Of a stretch of 64,000 nucleotides of DNA, positions 15,518 to 27,113 are shown piece by piece. The stretch covers positions 116,589 to 180,588 of the forward strand of contig CAKTWP010000003.1 of assembly GCA_934630705.1 (NCBI GenBank). Direction: 5' to 3'. The position numbers and the translations under genes are program-made. How positions within the stretch are numbered: position 1 is the first letter of the stretch; each line of letters begins with the position of its first letter. The notes under the pieces were generated by a model, which did no database searches, was not told the origin of the DNA, and saw only the letters and a program-made list of their open reading frames with translations. Origin of the DNA: an uncultured Clostridia bacterium. Its GTDB lineage: Bacteria > Bacillota > Clostridia > Christensenellales > Aristaeellaceae.

Positions 15518-17542
15518 TTATACCAGCAATTCCGCACGATGGATCACATGATCCTGATAGCACTTATCCAGCTCTACGAAGTAACCGCTCCAGCCCCAGA
15601 CCCGGACAATCAGATTGCGATAGTTTTCCGGGTGCTGCTGCGCATCCAACAGCCGATCCCGATTCACCGTGTTCAGCTGCAATTGATGCCCGCCTCGCTG
15701 CACGAAAAGCCGCACCAGCTGGGCCACCTTCATCATCGATTCCGGCTGGCTGAACACGCTCTCTGAAAATTCCAGCGTCAGGGGACCGCCGTTGATGGTC
15801 TTGCGCAGGTCGGGCTTGGCGAAGGATTTCACCACGGATACGGGGCCGTTCAGCTTCAGGTTCAGGGAAGGAGAATAATTTGCTGGCAGCGGTACGCCCG
15901 CTTCACGTCCATCCGCCGTAGCGCCCAGCCCTTCTGCGTCCCACAGATAATACATGGCAGAGCCGGTGCCTGCGCGTACGCATCCGCCCCGCTCGTTGCG
16001 CAGGCCCTTGACCGCATCGGCAAACGCATCCAGCAGCCAGACTGCGTATTGATCCGCCCGGTCATCGTCATTGCCCATTTTGGGGCACTGGTGCGCAAGA
16101 TGATCCCGCAGTTCGTCATAGCCAGCAAAATTTTTTTGCATGGCCGCAAGCAGCGTTTTGGGGGAAAGCCCCTCCTGAAAAACGGTCTGGTCTACAGCCG
16201 CCAGCATATCCGCGGCAGGGGCTAAGCCGGTGCCGTGCAGGCCCCAGTTGTTGTAACGATTGCCCAGGGAAATGTCTTTTTCATTTTCAAGGCAACCCTC
16301 GAAGAACAACGAAAGAAAAGGCGCAGGGAGCAGGTACAGATCGTGAATGGCCTGAACCGTATCCCGGACGTTTTCTGCAATGGCGGTGCGCAGACAGACC
16401 AGCAATTCATCCATGCTCGAACAGGAGGCCAGCTTTTCCCGGATTACCTGGTCCGTCACGTTGGCAAAAGGCAACCGCCCAATATTGGGGATTTCCATGC
16501 CGCGGCCGGGAATGATAAATTCCCAGCAGGCGGCGATTGCATAATTCTGCGCATCCTCTGGCGCATAACCCAGCGCTTCCAGCCCGGGAATCACCACATC
16601 ATCGTTGGAATACTGGGGGAAACCAAGACCCAGCTTCGTCAGCTCCGTGCCAAGCTCGTAAACGCGCAGCGGCGTATCCCTGCTCACCCGCAGATTGATT
16701 TTGGGATCAATCAGCCGCAGCTCGGCTGCCGCTTTCAGGCAAAGCTGGGACAGGAGGTTGAAGCCGTCCCGTCCATTTTTGTCCATGCCGCCCAGCACCA
16801 GACTTTGTCCATTGTCGCCCTGCTGCACGCCGGGATAAAGATCGCTGTCCCGGTTGCAGGCGAGAAAGAATGCTTCTACCAGCGCCAGCGCCGTTTCCGG
16901 CGTTTCCCGTCCAGCGTCCAGATCAGATTGCAGATAAGGCATCAGATACTGGTCAAAACGGCCCAGCGTATTATGATAATCGCCTTCGCACCAGAGAACA
17001 TAATGAAGAATGCGCAGGCTTTGCAGCGCTTCCCGAAAAGTGCGCGCGGGATACGCCGGAACCCGATCCAGGATGGCGGCCAGCGCTTCGTTTCCGGCGC
17101 TGCGGGCCGTGGCAGCGTATCGCCCGGTTAAATCCAGCACTGCATCGATGCTGATGCGCATGGCCTGATGATAGGGGCTATCTGTCAGTTTCTCCCGCAG
17201 GGCAAGCAGTCCCCGGGCAATGACCGTCCCGTAGTCCGGGGAAAGATTGCTCACGTTTCCCAGCTCATGAAGATAGTGGTGCTTGCGCAGCGCCTCCATC
17301 TCTGCATCCGAATCGATGCAGGGCAGCGCAGGCCGTGTACGGGTAAAGGCAATGAACTCGTCCGGGAAAAGATAGGGCGTTTCCAGCGAAAGAGCCGTTT
17401 GCAGCCGCAGCGCCGTGCGGGCAAAATCCGGCAGCTGATGCTGCCGATACTTGGCCTCAACACCCTCTGGAAGGGGCTGGCGGACAGCGTGATGCGTCCG
17501 CGCATCCTGAAGCGCTTTTAAAGCCGCAACGCGATCATTCAT
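15518..17542 (-). CDS. Glycyl radical enzyme of unknown substrate (pyruvate formate-lyase superfamily)
   Basis: Oxygen-sensitive enzyme of 674 residues, shorter than most relatives (roughly 760-850). The C-terminal radical motif is RVWGWSGYF, with the radical Gly at about 650, followed by the usual LDxxxQxxxI spacing. The active-site cysteine loop reads AIAACWEFIIPG: Cys339-Trp340-Glu341. The Cys-x-Glu pattern is that of dehydratase/lyase-type GREs (choline lyase, glycerol and hydroxyproline dehydratases) rather than the Cys-Cys of pyruvate formate-lyase, but those usually have a small residue in the middle. The substrate cannot be assigned. AAAGGAG precedes the start. It lies downstream of lacZ and directly before its activase, so the three genes may act on one carbohydrate-related route. 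Confidence 0.85.
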   Translation of the reverse strand: MNDRVAALKALQDARTHHAVRQPLPEGVEAKYRQHQLPDFARTALRLQTALSLETPYLFPDEFIAFTRTRPALPCIDSDAEMEALRKHHYLHELGNVSNLSPDYGTVIARGLLALREKLTDSPYHQAMRISIDAVLDLTGRYAATARSAGNEALAAILDRVPAYPARTFREALQSLRILHYVLWCEGDYHNTLGRFDQYLMPYLQSDLDAGRETPETALALVEAFFLACNRDSDLYPGVQQGDNGQSLVLGGMDKNGRDGFNLLSQLCLKAAAELRLIDPKINLRVSRDTPLRVYELGTELTKLGLGFPQYSNDDVVIPGLEALGYAPEDAQNYAIAACWEFIIPGRGMEIPNIGRLPFANVTDQVIREKLASCSSMDELLVCLRTAIAENVRDTVQAIHDLYLLPAPFLSLFFEGCLENEKDISLGNRYNNWGLHGTGLAPAADMLAAVDQTVFQEGLSPKTLLAAMQKNFAGYDELRDHLAHQCPKMGNDDDRADQYAVWLLDAFADAVKGLRNERGGCVRAGTGSAMYYLWDAEGLGATADGREAGVPLPANYSPSLNLKLNGPVSVVKSFAKPDLRKTINGGPLTLEFSESVFSQPESMMKVAQLVRLFVQRGGHQLQLNTVNRDRLLDAQQHPENYRNLIVRVWGWSGYFVELDKCYQDHVIHRAELLV

Positions 17543-17582
17543 AAGCGAATAACTCCTTTATGGCGGATTCTTTTACGGATAT

Positions 17583-17618
17583 GCGCCCTGTCGGAGCCCA
17601 TCAATTCCGGCAGGGCGC
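17583..17618. other. Intergenic hairpin between lacZ and the glycyl radical enzyme gene
   Basis: GCGCCCTG/CAGGGCGC, an 8-bp stem extended by CGGA/TCCG after a mismatch. No U-run follows on the minus strand, so it may be a processing or stabilising hairpin rather than a full terminator. Confidence 0.45.
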
Positions 17619-17645
17619 AAAGAAAATGAATGAAGGGAATCCTGA

Positions 17646-20633
<2,988 letters not shown>

Positions 20634-20941
20634 CAGTTTTTCCTCCATTCGCATCATCAACGTGATGAAGCATATTTCATGTTCTTTCCATGCATAGTTT
20701 ACCACAGCTTCCCGGATTTGCATAGAAAGAATTTTGAGGAAAGGCGGGGCGAAAGCATGCTTTGACGAGAAGAATATCCAGGCAGCAGGCGTGAAATGCT
20801 GCCTTTGGGGATGAACCGCCATACGGTTTGTCGAATTTCAAAAAAAGATAAAAAAAGATGAGAAAAACCCTTGCTTTTTTTCCAGACTTATGCTATACTA
20901 ATTAAGCTGTTTGAGAGAACAGCGGCCGGAAAACGAAACAT
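20634..20941. other. Non-coding stretch between lacZ and tRNA-Arg
   Basis: A 308-nt gap holding the lacZ 5' region on the minus strand and the tRNA promoter on the plus strand. For lacZ only a weak -10-like TAAACT without a good -35 is visible, so its promoter is not assigned. No further gene is supported here. Confidence 0.5.
20871..20899 (+). promoter_or_regulatory. Promoter of the tRNA-Arg gene
   Basis: TTGCTT, a 17-nt spacer and TATACT, with an extended -10 TG (TGCTATACT). Transcription should start near 20906, about 36 nt before the mature tRNA. Confidence 0.8.
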
Positions 20942-21018
20942 GCGCCCTTAGCTCAGCTGGATAGAGTGTTTGACTACGAATCAAAAGGTCGTGGGTTCGA
21001 ATCCCCCAGGGCGCGCCA
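20942..21018 (+). tRNA. tRNA-Arg (anticodon ACG)
   Basis: A full cloverleaf: acceptor GCGCCCT/AGGGCGC, a D arm with GCTC..GAGT (one G-U), anticodon arm TTTGA-CTACGAA-TCAAA giving anticodon ACG, T loop TTCGAAT, and encoded CCA. The A34 is normally deaminated to inosine by TadA to read CGU, CGC and CGA. The T stem GTGGG/CCCCC has one U-C mismatch. It has its own promoter and terminator. Confidence 0.95.
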
Positions 21019-21020
21019 AG

Positions 21021-21054
21021 AAAGCATCTGTATCATACAGATGCTTTTCTTTAT
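21021..21054 (+). terminator. Rho-independent terminator of tRNA-Arg
   Basis: A perfect 12-bp stem AAAGCATCTGTA/TACAGATGCTTT with a 3-nt loop, then TCTTTATT, directly after the CCA end. Confidence 0.92.
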
Positions 21055-21138
21055 TATGCTTTGGAGGATAAACGCCGGCGGAGGGTGAATGATTCCCGTC
21101 CGCTTTTCATGGCATCTTTTTTTCACTCTTTGCGCCCC

Positions 21139-21166
21139 TTGAAAATGCACGGAAGCATGTTATAAT
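21139..21166 (+). promoter_or_regulatory. Promoter upstream of the DUF1861 pseudogene
   Basis: TTGAAA, a 16-nt spacer and TATAAT. Still intact although the downstream gene is broken. Confidence 0.75.
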
Positions 21167-21294
21167 GAATCCGCATGAAGCATGCGCTTAAAGGAACAAC
21201 CTGGAAAAACAAAACAGATCACGGCGCGCAGAAGATAGAACATGAATCTTTCTTGGAACTTCATGCCGGAAAAAATGAACAGGAGTATCGCAGC

Positions 21295-22231
21295 ATGAAC
21301 ATTCGCGAAAAAAGAGCGGCTTTTGAAAAAACGCAAAGATTTACGAGTCCGGATTGCTAAATTTCCACGGCGTTGATGGGTTTGACGTGTATAATTGTTC
21401 TATCCCGTTTCTTTTTCAGGGTAAAGAATACATGTTCGGCCGGATTGAGCGCCGCAGTGAATGGGCCAGAAGCTGGGTTGGTCTGTTTCAGAAGATCGAT
21501 CAGCAGAACTATCAGAAGGTAGGCGATACGCTTTATACGCTGGAAGACCCCTGCGTTCAGAAAATTGGTGATGAGTTTATTATGGAGGGCACGCATGTGA
21601 AGAAGCGGGCCAATGAAAAGATCGAATCTTTCTTCGCATATTTCCATCGCGGCACAGACATCCATGATCTGCATTACTTTGCTACCGGTCCGGACAACAT
21701 GAAGGACGTTCGTCTTGTTCCACTGCAGGATGGCCGAATCGGCGTTTTTCCCGGCCGCGGGGAGAAGCGGTGCTTAAAAAGTACGGAAGCGAAGCGGTAA
21801 TTGGCTTCGGCATCATTGATTCTCTCGATCAGCTGACGGAGGAGCGCATTGAAAACGCCCGGGTCATTGACGGGCTGTTCGATCAGAATGAGTGGGGCGG
21901 CTGCAATCAATGCTATGCGCTGCGGGATGGACGCATAGGTGTTATCGGCCATCAAAGCTATTTTGATAAGCGGGATGGGGTCAATTTGTCTGTCTATCTG
22001 AATATCGCCTTTATCTTTGATCCCGACACGTTTAAGGCGACCGATCCCCAGGTCATTGCAGTTCGTTCCAGCTATCCGAAAACACCTGCCAAAACGCCGG
22101 AACTGGTGGATTGCGCGTTTACTTCGGGGATCGTCAAACGCCCGGATGGGCTGGTCTCGTTGTATTCGGGCCTGAGCGACTGCGCCGAAGGCTATGTGGT
22201 CATTCCCAATCCTTTCGGCGATCTGCTGTAA
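21295..22231 (+). pseudogene. DUF1861 family gene (glycosidase-like beta-propeller), two frameshifts
   Basis: The remains of one gene spread over three frames. It starts at ATG 21295 (AGGAG, 9 nt upstream) with MNIREKRAAFEKTQRF, and meets a stop at 21358. Adding one base near 21354 joins it to LNFHGVDGFDVYN..LFQGKEYMFGRIERR, which runs on to GRIGVF near 21750. A second missing base near 21772 moves to VLKKYGSEAVIGFGIIDSL..NEWGGCNQCYAL and VVIPNPFGDLL. The joined product of about 310 residues matches DUF1861, proteins related in fold to GH43/GH130-type glycoside enzymes and of unsettled function. Promoter and terminator are intact. Both lesions are single-base losses, so recent decay or assembly error are both possible. 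Confidence 0.75.
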
Positions 22232-22257
22232 GCAGCGCGAGAAAGAAAAGCAAATAT

Positions 22258-22288
22258 AAAAGGAGCAGCCTGTTGGCCGCTCCTTTTT
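22258..22288. terminator. Bidirectional terminator between DUF1861 pseudogene and aro operon
   Basis: AAAGGAGC/GCTCCTTT stem with inner GCC/GGC pairing, T-run on the plus strand and TTTTAT on the minus strand. It can end both the pseudogene transcript and the aromatic operon. Confidence 0.85.
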
Positions 22289-22316
22289 GTATGCGCAATC
22301 ATGCGTTTGTGCTGCA

Positions 22317-23345
22317 TCACCGCTGTTCGGCGATTTCCATAATCAGTCGTTCCGTCTTTTCCCAGCCAAGGCAGGGATCGGTAATGGATTTGCCATATAC
22401 GTTGTCCTCCACCTTCTGGCAGCCATCCTCAATATAGCTTTCGATCATCAGGCCCTTCACCAGATGCAGGATGTCCTCCGAATGGCGGGTGCTGTACAGA
22501 ATATCCTTCACGATGCGCGGCTGCTCCATCCAGCGCTTGCCGGAATTGGAATGATTGGTGTCGATAATCACGGCGGGATTTTTCAGGCCGCTTTCTGCAT
22601 ACATGCCGCACAGCTCCTGCAAATCCTCATAGTGATAGTTGGGGAAGGTCTGCCCATACTGATTCACCCGGCCGCGAAGCACCGCATGCGCCAGCGGATT
22701 CCCCTTGCTTTCCACTTCCCAGCCCCCATAGCTGAACACATGGCCCACCTGTGCGGCGCGAATGGCGTTGATCATTACCGACAAATCGCCGCTGGTGGGG
22801 TTTTTCATGCCAACAGGCAGATCAACGCCGCTGGCAGTGAGCCGGTTCTGCTGGTTTTCCACGGACCGTGCGCCCACTGCCACATAGGACAGCACATCCG
22901 CCAGATACCGATGATTCTCCGGATACAGCATTTCATCCGCGCCGGAAAAGCCCGTTTCCTGCAGCACATGTACATGCAGCCGGCGAATGGCCATCAGCCC
23001 TCGCAGCATGTCGGGGCGGGCGTGGGGATCGCTCTGATGAAGCATGCCCTTGTAGCCGATGCCGGTGGTGCGGGGCTTATTGGTATAAATCCGTGGGACG
23101 ATCACAATCTTGTCCTTCACCTTTTCCTGAACGGGGCGCAGACGGGAGATATAATCCAGCACCGCGTCTTCCCGATCCGCCGAGCAGGGACCGATCACCA
23201 GCAGCAGCTTATCGCTTTCTCCGGTGAAGATGGCGCGGATGGCGGCGTCATTCTGCGCCTTTTGCGCCTTCATGGGCTCCGTGAGGGGATACATGTTGAT
23301 TACATCCTCCGGCGCGGGCAGCTTCCGTTTAAATTCCATATTCAT
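22317..23345 (-). CDS. aroF: 3-deoxy-7-phosphoheptulonate (DAHP) synthase, type I AroFGH-like
   Basis: DAHP synthase of 342 residues, joining phosphoenolpyruvate and erythrose 4-phosphate in the first step of the shikimate pathway. It belongs to the type I-alpha group of enterobacterial AroF/G/H by length and by LLVIGPCSADREDAVLDY, YTNKPRTTGIGYKG, the metal-binding DTNHSNSGK and SYIEDGCQ. Enzymes of this class are usually inhibited by an aromatic amino acid; which one cannot be told here. AAAGGAG lies 10 nt before the ATG at 23345. It is the last gene of the eight-gene operon, although it catalyses the first step. Confidence 0.95.
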   Translation of the reverse strand: MNMEFKRKLPAPEDVINMYPLTEPMKAQKAQNDAAIRAIFTGESDKLLLVIGPCSADREDAVLDYISRLRPVQEKVKDKIVIVPRIYTNKPRTTGIGYKGMLHQSDPHARPDMLRGLMAIRRLHVHVLQETGFSGADEMLYPENHRYLADVLSYVAVGARSVENQQNRLTASGVDLPVGMKNPTSGDLSVMINAIRAAQVGHVFSYGGWEVESKGNPLAHAVLRGRVNQYGQTFPNYHYEDLQELCGMYAESGLKNPAVIIDTNHSNSGKRWMEQPRIVKDILYSTRHSEDILHLVKGLMIESYIEDGCQKVEDNVYGKSITDPCLGWEKTERLIMEIAEQR

Positions 23346-23366
23346 CTTGCGATTTCTCCTTTCCGA

Positions 23367-24224
23367 TCAGGGCTTGTCGAAATAGCGCCGACGCTCCGTG
23401 GAGAGGCGCATCATGGCTTTCATGGTTTCCGCATCGCCGTTTTTCAGCGCATCGCGCAGGGAGGCAAAATGGTTCAGAAACAGATCCATCTGGCTGACCA
23501 GCTCATCCCGATTCCATAAAAACAGCTCGGTCCACATGTTTTCGTTGATCTTGGCAATCCGCGTCAGATCACGGAAGGAATCGCCCGTATAATCCACCAG
23601 GTGGCGGGATTCCTTGCAGGTCATCAGCGCCACGGCGATGCAATGGGTCAGCTGGGATAAAAAGCCGATCATTTCATCATGCTCTCTGGGGGAGAGACGG
23701 CTGATAGTACCCGCGCCCAGCGCCGCGCCCAGCGCTTCGCAGCGCTGAAGGCCTGCTTCCGTGTTGGCTGGCGTAGGCGTTACAATATAATTCGCTCCCC
23801 GAAACAGATCTGCCGATGCGTTTTCTACGCCGCTGACCTCGCGCCCCGCCATGGGATGCGCGCCCACAAATTCCATGCCCGATGGCAAAAGCGTCTGTAC
23901 GCGCTCCACAATGCCGCTTTTTACGCCCGTCACATCAGTCAGAAACGCGCCGGGCTTAAGATGCACCGCGTTTTGCGAAACCCATTCGATCAGCACATGA
24001 GGATACAGCGCCAGAACTACCATGTCAAACTCGGCCAGATAATCCGCGTCCGGCGTCGTGCGCCCATGGCGGACGAAGCCGCTGCGTTGGGCAAAAGCGA
24101 TGGCGTCGGCATTGGGATCAACAGCGCCCACCGTGAAACCCGCCCGGCTCAAAGCCGCGGCATAGCTGCCGCCAATCAGGCCCAAGCCAACGATCAGGAT
24201 GCTTTGCTGCTTGTCCAGTTCCAT
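23367..24224 (-). CDS. tyrA: Prephenate dehydrogenase
   Basis: NAD(P)-dependent enzyme of 285 residues that converts prephenate to 4-hydroxyphenylpyruvate in tyrosine synthesis. The N-terminal Rossmann motif is VGLGLIGGSYAAAL. The active-site region contains TDVTGVKSGI and FVGAHPMAGREVSGVENA, with the conserved His in GAHPMAG, and LTHCIAVAL further on. There is no ACT domain or chorismate mutase fusion; mutase activity is supplied by the pheA product. AAAGGAG precedes the start. It lies 5 nt after aroA in the operon. Confidence 0.95.
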   Translation of the reverse strand: MELDKQQSILIVGLGLIGGSYAAALSRAGFTVGAVDPNADAIAFAQRSGFVRHGRTTPDADYLAEFDMVVLALYPHVLIEWVSQNAVHLKPGAFLTDVTGVKSGIVERVQTLLPSGMEFVGAHPMAGREVSGVENASADLFRGANYIVTPTPANTEAGLQRCEALGAALGAGTISRLSPREHDEMIGFLSQLTHCIAVALMTCKESRHLVDYTGDSFRDLTRIAKINENMWTELFLWNRDELVSQMDLFLNHFASLRDALKNGDAETMKAMMRLSTERRRYFDKP

Positions 24225-24229
24225 GGGTT

Positions 24230-25441
24230 TTACGCTCCTTTATCCGTGATATGCACCGCAACGCCCAGCGCCTGCAGCGCTTCAAAAAAATCCGGATAGC
24301 TTTTGCTCACCGCTTCAGCCCCATGAATCGTACCGCCGGTGCGCATGGCCAGCACGGACAGCGCCATCACAATGCGGTGATCATTGCTGCCGCTCAGCGG
24401 CTCATCAGGCGCATGCAATATGCCGGGAGACACCGCGACCGTGTTTTCCGCCACGCTGATCTGCGCGCCGAATTTGGCAAGCTCCCGGGCCATCACGCTT
24501 GCGCGATTGCTTTCCTTGATCATCAGCCGCCGGGTGCCGGTAAACTTTGCCCCGTGGCCGCAGGCTGCTGCGGCGGCAAACAGCACTGGGGCAAGATCCG
24601 GGCAGTCGGCCAGATCAGCCTCCGTGTAGACCAGCTGAATCCGGGCCAGCAGCGTCTGGCATACCCGATCGCCCTGCAGGCTGGCGGCGTTCAAACCGTC
24701 CAGACGGATTTCGCCCCCCAGGGCATTCATAGCGCAGAAAAACGCCGCCTGAGACCAATCACCCTCCACCGTTTCATCCGCCGCCTGATAGGCCTGCCCG
24801 CCGGGCACAAAGAAGGAATCCCCAGTTCGATCCACGCGGATGCAGAAGCGCCGCATCGCATCCAGCGTTAAATCCACATATCCGCGGCTTTCAAAGGGCG
24901 GCACCACCGTCAGCTCGCTGGTTTCCGGCAGCAGTGGCAACGCAAAAAGCAGGCCCGAAATAAACTGGCTGCTCACATCGCCCGGTACGGCGAACGCGCC
25001 GGAATGCAGCTGACCGGAAACACGCAGCTGCGTATCACTAATCCGCTGAAAATCGACCGATCCGCGCAGCAGCGTTTCGTAAATGCCCACGCCCCGATCC
25101 AGCAGACGGCTTGTGCCGCAGAAAGTGCCGCCGCCAAAGCGCAGCGCGGCCGGGATCAGAAACCGCAGGGTGCTTCCGCTTTCCCGGCAGGGAAGCAGGG
25201 GATAGGCAGCCGGAACGCCGCCGCCCCGGACGAAAACCGTGGTTCCGTCCGCATGAAAGCTGGCACCCAGCGCCTGCAGGCAGTCCATCGTTGCCAAAAT
25301 GTCCTGGCTGAAGGCCACGTTCCTGATGACGCTTTCCCCGGCCGCGAACGCCGCGCCGATCAGCAGCCGATGAGCCCAGCTCTTGGATGCCGGAACGGTC
25401 ACATGCCCGCGGGGGACACTGGGCGTAAATACAGCGTTCAT
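24230..25441 (-). CDS. aroA: 3-phosphoshikimate 1-carboxyvinyltransferase (EPSP synthase)
   Basis: EPSP synthase of 403 residues, transferring enolpyruvate to shikimate 3-phosphate. Marks are PASKSWAHRLLIGAAFA near the N-terminus, CRESGSTLRFLIP, DVSSQFISGLLFALPLL and SNDHRIVMALSVLA near the C-terminus. The loop carrying the usual LGNAGT (glyphosate region) reads CRESGSTLRFL here, typical of class II enzymes. The start ATG overlaps the aroQ stop by 4 nt (ATGA). Somewhat short, but all key motifs are present. Confidence 0.95.
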   Translation of the reverse strand: MNAVFTPSVPRGHVTVPASKSWAHRLLIGAAFAAGESVIRNVAFSQDILATMDCLQALGASFHADGTTVFVRGGGVPAAYPLLPCRESGSTLRFLIPAALRFGGGTFCGTSRLLDRGVGIYETLLRGSVDFQRISDTQLRVSGQLHSGAFAVPGDVSSQFISGLLFALPLLPETSELTVVPPFESRGYVDLTLDAMRRFCIRVDRTGDSFFVPGGQAYQAADETVEGDWSQAAFFCAMNALGGEIRLDGLNAASLQGDRVCQTLLARIQLVYTEADLADCPDLAPVLFAAAAACGHGAKFTGTRRLMIKESNRASVMARELAKFGAQISVAENTVAVSPGILHAPDEPLSGSNDHRIVMALSVLAMRTGGTIHGAEAVSKSYPDFFEALQALGVAVHITDKGA

Positions 25442-25872
25442 TGCGCACGCTCCTTGAGCAGGTCCATGGCCTCCAGATAGCCTGCAAAGCCTTTCCCGGA
25501 GATGGTGGCGACAGCAACGCGGCGGACATAGCTGACCTGGCGAAAATCCTCCCGCTGATCTACGGCGGAAATGTGCACTTCCACGGTCGGAATGGACACC
25601 GCTTTCAGCGCATCCAGAATGGCAACGCTGGTGTGCGTATATGCGGCGGGGTTTATGACGATGCCGTCCACGCCGTCAAAATACGCCTGCTGAATGCGAT
25701 CCACAATCGCGCCCTCGTGATTGGATTGAAACACCGCGGCCTCCACGCCGATTTCCGCCGCATGGTGCTGAATCAGCCGCACCAGCTTCTCATAGCTTTG
25801 GCTTCCATAAATCTCCGGCTCACGAACGCCCAGCATATTCAGGTTGGGCCCGTTAATAATCAGTAGCTTCAT
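25438..25872 (-). CDS. aroQ: 3-dehydroquinate dehydratase, type II
   Basis: Type II dehydroquinase of 144 residues, a dodecameric cytoplasmic enzyme that turns 3-dehydroquinate into 3-dehydroshikimate by anti-elimination. Signature parts: IINGPNLNMLGVREPEIYG with the catalytic Tyr loop, FQSNHEGAIVDRIQQA, INPAAYTHTSVAILDAL and VEVHIS with the catalytic His. It overlaps the downstream aroA by 4 nt and the upstream aroE-aroK fusion by 4 nt. Confidence 0.96.
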   Translation of the reverse strand: MKLLIINGPNLNMLGVREPEIYGSQSYEKLVRLIQHHAAEIGVEAAVFQSNHEGAIVDRIQQAYFDGVDGIVINPAAYTHTSVAILDALKAVSIPTVEVHISAVDQREDFRQVSYVRRVAVATISGKGFAGYLEAMDLLKERAQ

Positions 25873-27113
25873 TCGTCTTCTCCTATCGCATGCAGCACCT
25901 GCCGTGCCGCGTCATCCGGCGATTCGCTCCCATCGATTCGCACATCGCATACGGCGCTATAACGTGGGAGACGCTCCTCATAGCGCTTTTTCAGCGCATC
26001 CACCGTGCAGGACAGCGGGCGATCAGGCGTGGCCTGCAGCGCGTCCAGCGGGCGATTGAGAAAGATCAGCACGCCGTTTTGCCGTAGCGCGGCCACATTG
26101 CGGTCGTCCAGGGGCACGCCGCCGCCGGTGGCGATTACCACACCACTTTGTTTCCCGGCTTCCGCAACGACTTCCCGTTCCATCGACCGAAACGTCGCTT
26201 CGCCCTCCAGGGCAAAAATATCCGGAATGCTGCGGCCTGCGCGCTGGGCAATGATTTCATCTGTGTCCAGCAGCGGATGGCCAGTTTGACTGGCCAAAAT
26301 GCGCCCCACCGTGGTTTTCCCGCAGGAGGGCATTCCGATCAGCACCAGATTCCGCTTCTGCGCCAGCACGCTTGCATAAGCCTGCTGGATCAATGCTTCT
26401 TCGGCATTCGTGCCGGTAAACAGCGCGGATGCGTAAACCGCCTGCGCGGCGAGCATATACAGCCCGCCCTCCGCCGGCAGCCCGCGCTGACGCGCGCCAA
26501 GAATCAGATTCGTGCGCAGGGGATTATAGACCGCATCCACCACGCCGGTCAGCTCGGGATAATCTTCCAGATGGACGGGACACGTTTCGTTTTTAGGATA
26601 CATGCCCACCGGCGTGGTGTTCGCAATCACCTGCGCATCGCCGTGCAGTGCCGCCGCGTCCGTATAGGATACTTCATTTTCCCCTGGAGTGCGCGATACG
26701 ACGACGATTTCCCGGGCACCCTGATCGCGAATCACGGCCCGGAGGGTTTTGGAGGTGCCGCCGGTTCCCAGAATCAGTGCTTTCTTGCCCGAGACATCCA
26801 CGCCCGCGTGCCGAAGCAGCGCCGCAGCGCCGGCATAGTCCGTGTTATAGCCGTAGAGCTTGCCATCGCGCTGAACGATGGTGTTTACTGCGCCGATCTT
26901 GCGCGCATCCTCCGACACGAAGTCCAGATACGGAATCACGGTTTCCTTATAAGGAATGGTCACATTGATGGCGCGGAAATCCCGGCTTTTCATCAGCGCG
27001 TCCACCCCGTCCGGGGTCAGCTCCCGCAGCTCATAAGCATAATCGGCAATTCTGGCATGAATCTCCCTGGAAAAGCTGTGGCCCAGCTTCGCGCCGATCA
27101 ACCCATATTCCAT
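25869..27113 (-). CDS. aroEK: Fused shikimate dehydrogenase and shikimate kinase (AroE-AroK)
   Basis: A bifunctional protein of 414 residues. The N-terminal part (about 1-245) is shikimate dehydrogenase: GLIGAKLGHSFSREIH for shikimate binding, NVTIPYKETVIPYLD with the catalytic Lys, GAVNTIV and an NADP motif LGTGGTSKTLRAV. The C-terminal part (about 255-414) is shikimate kinase: P-loop LIGMPSCGKTTVGR, DTDEIIAQRAGRSI, and VIATGGGVPLDDRN. The two activities are consecutive steps (dehydroshikimate to shikimate to shikimate 3-phosphate). No stop or frameshift lies at the junction. Usually aroE and aroK are separate genes. It overlaps aroC by 1 nt and aroQ by 4 nt. Confidence 0.95.
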   Translation of the reverse strand: MEYGLIGAKLGHSFSREIHARIADYAYELRELTPDGVDALMKSRDFRAINVTIPYKETVIPYLDFVSEDARKIGAVNTIVQRDGKLYGYNTDYAGAAALLRHAGVDVSGKKALILGTGGTSKTLRAVIRDQGAREIVVVSRTPGENEVSYTDAAALHGDAQVIANTTPVGMYPKNETCPVHLEDYPELTGVVDAVYNPLRTNLILGARQRGLPAEGGLYMLAAQAVYASALFTGTNAEEALIQQAYASVLAQKRNLVLIGMPSCGKTTVGRILASQTGHPLLDTDEIIAQRAGRSIPDIFALEGEATFRSMEREVVAEAGKQSGVVIATGGGVPLDDRNVAALRQNGVLIFLNRPLDALQATPDRPLSCTVDALKKRYEERLPRYSAVCDVRIDGSESPDDAARQVLHAIGEDE

